Made by a program: the position numbers and the translations under genes. 64,000 nt of DNA, taken from assembly GCF_029168945.1 (NCBI RefSeq), contig NC_083610.1, positions 52,655,429 through 52,719,428 of the forward strand. The letters run 5' to 3'. A model generated the notes under the pieces. That model was given only the letters and a program-made list of their open reading frames with translations. It was not told the DNA's origin and made no database searches. This document shows, piece by piece, positions 57,583 to 64,000 of this stretch (the stretch's first letter is position 1; every line of letters begins with the position of its first letter). This DNA is from Cannabis sativa (lineage: Eukaryota > Streptophyta > Magnoliopsida > Rosales > Cannabaceae).

Positions 57583-59434
57583 TGTTGGAAATTATTTTAC
57601 CAGGATCTAGATTTACTAACAAGTATGTTGATTAATAACCTAATATGAATTCTAAAACAATGAAAATAAACACATATAAAGTTAGAAAACCTTACAGTGG
57701 GTGCAGCGGAATAATATGACTCCTTTCGTTCAGATCTCTAGCCCTTGATTCCTTTCTGTAGCAGAGCATCACCAAGATCTGAACCTGGATCTTCTTTTCT
57801 CCTTCTTTGATGCAGAAATTCCATAGTCTTACATACTATGATTGAGATAGCACTTGATGTGTGTGGGCACTACTCATTCACTCAAAGTTTCAAAATTTAG
57901 AGAGAAGAAAAGAGAGAGAGGCGTGTGAGGCTTTTTCTGAGAGAAACAAAGTGATCAAAGATGTGTGTCTGTTTCCTCAAGCCAACACTTTCTATTTATA
58001 GAATTCCCTCTAGGTTTAGGTTAGAATTGCATGGCATTAAAATAATGGAAACTACAAATGGAATTTCATATGCATAGGGCCGGTCATACAAAGGGTATTG
58101 GGCCTCACTTTGCAACTTTCCCATTTTGTTATTTTCCATTCCCAGTTTCTCAAAAATGCCAATTTTTCAAATTTAAACTTTTAAATGCCAATTCTAATTA
58201 TTTAATAACTTGGAAATAATTATTAAATAATATTGCCATTTAATATATTTATTAATTTAGACATATAAAGTCTCTTAATCAATAAATAAACCTAAAATCT
58301 CTTTTCTTTACAATTTCGCCCTTGCTTAGTGAAAATTCATAAAGTAGACATAGTCTAACTTTTAGAATTTTAATTGATTAATTAAAATCAATTAACTGAG
58401 TCTTACAAGCAGTATGGTCTCAACTAGTATGGGGACCATGGGTCTATATAACCGAGCTTCCAATAAGTCGAACCGAATTTACCAAGTAAATTCCCTAACT
58501 TATTAATTCCTCATTGAATCCACACTTAGAACTTGGAATTGCACTCTGAGTCATATAAAACGCTCTATATGTTCCACGATATAGACACGTCATTAGTTAT
58601 CCATTGTTATAACCCTAATGTGATCAATGATCCTCTATATAGATGATCTACATTGAAAAGGCACTACTGTTACCGCTACACCTTCAATGTATTTTATCCT
58701 TAAAACACTTAACCCTGTATAAATGATATTTCACCTAAGTGAAATGAGATCTCCACCATTTATCTTCGTTTGGTTAAGCTCGAAGGAAATCATCCCTTAC
58801 TTCTATTTGCCAGATAGAAGCTATAGATTCCATATTTATGTTAGCGCTCCCACTCAATTGCACTACCGTGTTCCCAAAATGTAAGTATCACCCTGACCCA
58901 AAAGTAGGCTTAACTTAACAAATCAAAGAACACGAATAACACTCTTGAGATTGAACCTAACCATATCAGGATTAAGATCATTTGATCTAGGATCAACAGG
59001 TGATATTGAATTGAATAGATATTACGGTAAATTTTAATATATCTAATCAAAGTTCAATATCGGTCCCTTCCGATGTATACTCCATACATCCGATACTGGT
59101 AAACTTTGCCAATGTCCTAGAAAGGACATAACACTTTTCCAAGGTGTAAGAATACCTATCGCTGATTATACCATGTCAGTCTAAATCCAGTGTTCTGACA
59201 AATCAGGGAATAAACTTTTGAACATATAATTAAGATTATATTCCACTGTGCTGACAACAATATAATCTTAAACAAACTCATATGTTCTGGACTTAAAAAA
59301 ATTCATACATTATATACATATAATCATGAAATAAATCATGTGAACCATGCAACATAAAATATTATTTCTGATCTTTATTAATAAGTAAATCTGATTATAT
59401 GAAATGAGTTTTATTTATGGCATAAAACCCAACA
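57583..59434 (-). repeat. 3' LTR of element E (1852 bp)
   Basis: TGTTGGAAAT...CCCAACA; TATA at 57993-58000 (minus). More diverged from C's LTRs than those are from each other. Confidence 0.92.
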
Positions 59435-59454
59435 AACTCCCACTTGCACTAATA

Positions 59455-61950
59455 TAAAACAAAAAGTGCATTTCAAATAATCATTAACACCTTGATATAC
59501 CAATCAAGTGTAATAGTAGTAAACTCCTCGTAATAGGATCTAACAGGTTGAATTAAACTCAACCTCTTCTCCACCATTACTCTTCCTTAATCACAAAATC
59601 CATGATAATGTGAAATTCCTCTCTATATGTCTACAGTCTTGGGATACTGGATTCTATACTTTTGGAAACTACTCTTTGGTTATTCAGGAAGTAACCCTAG
59701 TAGTTAAGGCAAGTTGGAACGGTGCCATAAAAGTATAGAACTTTCTTTAGACTGAATAAGTATCTTTACTGCAACTTTTAACATTCAGTCTCTCTCTGGT
59801 AGACCAAGAGATTTCAGATAGGTTTTTACACTTGTCTAAAATCACTACTCTACCCCCAGAGTAATCACCATCTTATCAACAGACTTTCTAGCACAAAGGC
59901 AAGTCTTGAAATCTGATGTGGTGTAGTCTAAGAGTTTTAAACACACCCTTACAGACTAGCATATAGTTCCTCTTCTTAATCTTAAAATTTACTTGATTGT
60001 CTTCCAATGTTCCTCTCCTGGATTAATCTGATACCTACTCATTACTCCCACTCAACAGCAGGTGTCTGATCTAAGGCATACAAAAGCATATCTGAGACCT
60101 CTCACTGTTGATTTAAGAAATTCTTCCATGGCTTTATCTTCTCTGGAATAGTTGAGACTTTTCCTTAGATAAACAAAATCTATATCTAAGAAGTTGTGAA
60201 GCTTCTATAGATTGCCATTGGAAAGAAAATGCTTCAGCATCTTACTAAAGTAAGTTGCTTGCATTAGAGTAAGTAATTCCCAGGTATACCACAAGCCATA
60301 GGTTCAGATAAACTCAAACCTATAATACTAGGAACAAGAACTTTTGTTAAGTCCATTGAATAGACTTATAAACGAAAATTTCCTTTCATGTCCTTGTAAT
60401 AGAAAACTTTAAGTTACTCCATGTGAATGGATCAAACCATAGTTCTATTGGCTTTCTTCTTAGTTTCTTATCTTGACAATCCATTACTTCTTTAAACTCA
60501 CAATGGATTTTAATCACTAGTATCTTCCAAGTCATAAGAAGGTGAGTTCCTAGAAACTCTCCCACTACAACAAGGTACCGTGAACTAGGTCAAAGAAAAC
60601 TAAATGGTATAGACCTCTTCGGTTGTGTCAAGACCACAGAGGCAGTGGGATCATCTTGTAACGAATAAGATGATGGAACACTTATGGAATCAAGAAAAAA
60701 TTATCTCCTTTATTTGCTACTTTATTTTCAGACTTAGTCATTTTCTTAGAAAAAGTGGTATTTGTTTAAACAAACACTTTCTTATCTAATGACTATGGGA
60801 TGCTCCACCCCTAATCACTTAGAATAGCTAACAAACACGCAAACCAGGGTTAGCAGTTCTAGCTTTTCTTAAGATTTCAATTAGGTCATCCATGAATCTA
60901 GTAATGATTTACATAAAGTATACAACCATTGCATCATTCTGAAATTATATTACCATATAAAAATTTAGGCAACGAATAGTAACTAATCATCAATATGCAA
61001 CTCGAATTTCTGGGGAGGTAAGTTTGGATATAATTCAAAAATCAAATTAATGATCTTTGAACTGCATATCTACTAACTTTTTCTCCACCCCTATCAGTTC
61101 GCAAGATCTTTAACCACTTACCATTGCTAGAAATTCATGAAAATTTTCAAACATTTCAAATTTCTTTTGCATAAGGTAAAATCTAGAGTGATCGTTTTAA
61201 GAATACAACGAAAACTCATATCCACCCCTAAATGTTCATCCATCTGCGAATGAGATGAAATTACTTTCAGTGGATATAGGCATATTAACTCTTTGCAGAG
61301 AATGATCTTGTCAAAACCACTATGAACAAGATACAAATGCCATAGATTTATAAAATATGTGGTTCTATCTTTTGATGACTTAAGTTAGTTACATCAAAGA
61401 GTTCTTAGAATAGTGCAAGTGGATTCTGGTCACAAAATACTAAACTCATACAGTTTGAATCCATTGATAGAAAATGGTTATGAAACACTTGTGAAAGTGT
61501 AACTGTATAATTAGTCATTCTTTCTTGGACCACCACTACTAATCTAACTCTATGATTTGCCTATACAAGTAGGAGATATCTAAGATTGAGGATTTATATC
61601 ATTTTGGGATAGAATTCCGGGAATATAATCATATGCGTCATCTAATTTCTTAAGAGAAAATAAGACTCTATATGATTTATAGACCATTCATCCAATGATA
61701 TGTCATTAAGCTGATTCGAAATGAATAAGCTAAGAGGAATTAGGATAATTTTGTTTTAAATAAGAATCCAACGATGCTCCGATTAGCGAGAGTCAAAGTA
61801 ATCTTATTTATACAATCTTCTTGTTTCATATTGTAAAACACTAGTCTAAGGTGTCATCAATTGATGAACAGCTAGATGTTGCATATACAATATTTATCTT
61901 TCGAGATGATAACACTATTATGTTAGTCTAATGGTGAAAATCCATTAGGG
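59455..61950 (-). pseudogene. Decayed copia pol of element E
   Basis: Minus-strand relics match those of C in order and spacing: RNase H (about 59847-59879), RT-end (about 60018-60062, reverse of GAGTAGGTATCAGATTAATC), and the integrase relic (about 61078-61108). A 69-codon stretch at 61336-61127 parallels C near 18470-18660. No gag lies between this region and the leader. Confidence 0.7.
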
Positions 61951-64000
61951 ATTTATCTCATTAGAAAAACAAATAAAGTTAGACCAACAATGAAGATTCG
62001 AAATTAAACTACAATTTAATAACAGAAAATAACATGGTTCAATACAAATTCATACACAATTCAGAAATTGTGAAGCACATAGCAAGTAGGAATGACAAGT
62101 GAAAATACTAAAACATACAATCCTAAATAATTTCCAAGGTTTTCAACAAAATGATATCAGTGTCCCGTTTAGGCGAGAGTCAAAGCTACCATCCATTGAA
62201 TAGAGTTGTCAGCTCATCTAAAATGATCAACATTCTAGCAACCTTTTATTCGATCAAGATTGAAATCCACGTTGTCTCGTTTAGGCGAGAGTCGAGGCTA
62301 TTCTATCTTATGAGCTTCCACCATTGTTTTATATTCTTGCAAGTCTTATACAGTTGCCACCATTAGGGTGAGCATAAACTATATAAAAAACTTACAAGAT
62401 TACTTATCTTTCGAGATTAAACGGTGCTAACTTGCTAATGAACGTTCCTCCATTAGGGAGGAATACTCACTAAAACAATAGCTATGTAAAACCAACAATG
62501 GAGATCGAATATCCTTATAATAAAGCTCATTATTTAATGAAGGGTTGTATTTTCTTCTAATATTTATTTTAATCAATTTATTTTAAATATATATTTATTT
62601 AATTAAAATTTCCAATTTAGAATGAAAAATTCCAAATATAAATTTTAATTTAATATTTATAAATCACACTTAGATGGATATGAAAATAATGTGAATTATT
62701 TCCATCTTAGTAATAATTTCCATAAATATTTAGAAAATTATTCAATTCAAGTTGTTTCAAAATTAATTTACAACTCAAATTTAATTTTCTATAAATATAT
62801 ATTGCATTTCGAAAATGCTTCAAAATAAAATAAAAATAAATCCTGGAAAATTACTCTAATTTTATGTTGGCCCAAAATTAATAAAAATTAATTTTTAACA
62901 AAAATATAATTTCCCTATTTAATTAAATATCTAAGAAAAATTTCAAATATTTAAGTATCATGATTAAAAAATCAACTTAAATATTAATTTTCCATTTAAT
63001 TAAATACACTAGAAAAATACTTCAAGCAAAACAGATAATATCTATCTACACTTTCATTGACTAATTAATCCAATTTCTAATTATAATATATTTTAGTTCA
63101 TTTATTTTAATTAATCATTAAATGAAAAAATCAATGATTTAAGTTGGTCCAAAATTAAATAAATAATTTTCAACTTTAATCTATTTTTCAAATAAAATTC
63201 GAAATTTTTACATTAAAGAAATGTACTTTCGAAATTTTGGGAAATAATTAATAAAATAAAATAAAATATATTTTGAAAATTATTCAAACTTAAGTTATTC
63301 TGAAATAAGATTCCAAACTTAAAATAATTTTCAACTTTAATTAAATAACATGAAAATAACAATATTTAAGTATCATGACGAAAATCAACTTAAATATTAA
63401 AATTTTCAATTTAATTAAATGTATTAAATTCAAGAAGTAAATAATTAAGTAAAGAGGAAACTTAATTATTAATTCTAGTTTAATACTAGGAAAATATTCT
63501 AAACTTAGATTGTACCAAAATTAATTATGAGACAATTAATTTCACAATCAATGATATTTTCCTATTTAATATTAGAAATAATAACTTGTACTAGAAATAA
63601 CTATCTAAAATATATCATTGACTAAGTGTTTTTCTAAAATTAACTTTAAAATATTACAATGAAAAATAAATTTCATATATTTTAAAAGTTAATTATGTTG
63701 CTAATTCAATTTTAATTAGGTTAGACTAATATAATTAGCCTAATACAATTATTTAAATAAGGCAAATGGGCCTTCACAATTAGGGTAGTTCATGTGAGGG
63801 GGAGCTGGGTTCAGTATGTCGTACCCACTTCTATGGCCCCCAACTCTCACACAAGGCCCAAAAGAGAGGAATTTAACCTTTAAATAAACAATTGTTATTC
63901 ATTGAATAAGCCCAAATCTAATTGGACCTAAATAAATTTCCTTATGTCAAAATTTATTTTAGCAACCTAGTCCATTTACTTAGTAAAAACTTAAATGGGC
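61951..64000 (-). other. Long non-coding leader of element E (partial)
   Basis: Contains the same islands as C and D: hairpin motifs in repeats at 62161-62181 and 62273-62293, and the GGGTTCAGTATGTCGTACCC island at about 63805-63825. AT-rich inverted-repeat modules occur at about 62747-62780 and 63143-63180. No genes. Confidence 0.7.

Larger units (their letters stand above)
57583..64000 (-). mobile_element. Element E: C-family copia element, partial
   Basis: Its 3' LTR is 57583-59434 (reverse of TGTTGG...CCAACA), then the polypurine tract (AACTCCCACTTGC on the plus strand), decayed pol (59455-61950) and a leader that runs off the window end. The interior follows C closely, including lack of gag. 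The other end and the target duplication lie outside the window; the near side is ATAAC (57578-57582). Confidence 0.9.

Noticed and set aside
1..64000. CRISPR arrays, operons, rRNA and tRNA genes
   Set aside because: No regular spacer-repeat arrays, no tRNA-like cloverleaf with an anticodon, no rRNA-like text; primer sites only match short tRNA ends.

Overview
The window looks like nuclear DNA of a flowering plant, most likely a eudicot. The evidence is the kind of mobile DNA present: a chromodomain-type Ty3/gypsy family, a long-LTR Ty1/copia family resembling the Angela/BARE lineage, a plant L1-type LINE with a C-terminal RNase H, a TRIM, and MITEs. I found no host protein-coding gene, rRNA, tRNA or CRISPR array. 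The species cannot be named from this sequence.

Layout. Positions 1-2749 hold the start of a minus-strand Ty3/gypsy element (H1: gag start, primer site, LTR) lying in an older, decayed relative (H2). H2 gag pieces reappear at 11809-12130 and 22253-22615, and its LTR starts at 22616. Into H2 went element B (2750-11808, minus strand, decayed chromovirus, TSD CGTCT), whose 5' LTR was then hit by a foreign solo LTR (9466-10939, TSD ACTAT). Element C (12131-22252, plus strand, copia-type, TSD TCAAG) also went into H2. Positions 22980-25720 hold a degenerate tandem array (about 150-180 bp period) containing a TRIM (24280-25450), which itself contains an Emigrant-like MITE (24857-25304). Positions 25720-28033 are AT-rich and without genes.

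Positions 28050-42892 are one full-length minus-strand LINE (about 5.4 kb) flanked by a 16-bp near-perfect TSD. It was split inside ORF2 by element A (29162-38590, plus strand, recent Tekay/Del-like chromovirus, TSD AGCCC). Positions 42909-48268 hold an old LTR fragment, a solo LTR of the C family (43506-45403, TSD GTTAC) and a decayed gypsy-type protein gene (H3). Element D (48269-56918, TSD GATTC) interrupts H3. H3 resumes at 56919-57239, followed by a fragment of another chromovirus LTR (57240-57582) and element E (57583 to the window end, minus strand, C family).

How the parts relate. C, D, E and the solo LTR belong to one copia-type group. None encodes a working polymerase; D keeps an intact gag, while C and E have none. 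C and E share the same pol decay, so the defective form itself seems to have been copied, which requires proteins supplied in trans. All three share a long, AT-rich, non-coding leader holding GC-rich conserved islands and hairpins, including a paired hairpin motif at constant spacing. This is the most interesting candidate system here: an RNA parasite of another retrotransposon, with possible packaging or dimerisation signals.
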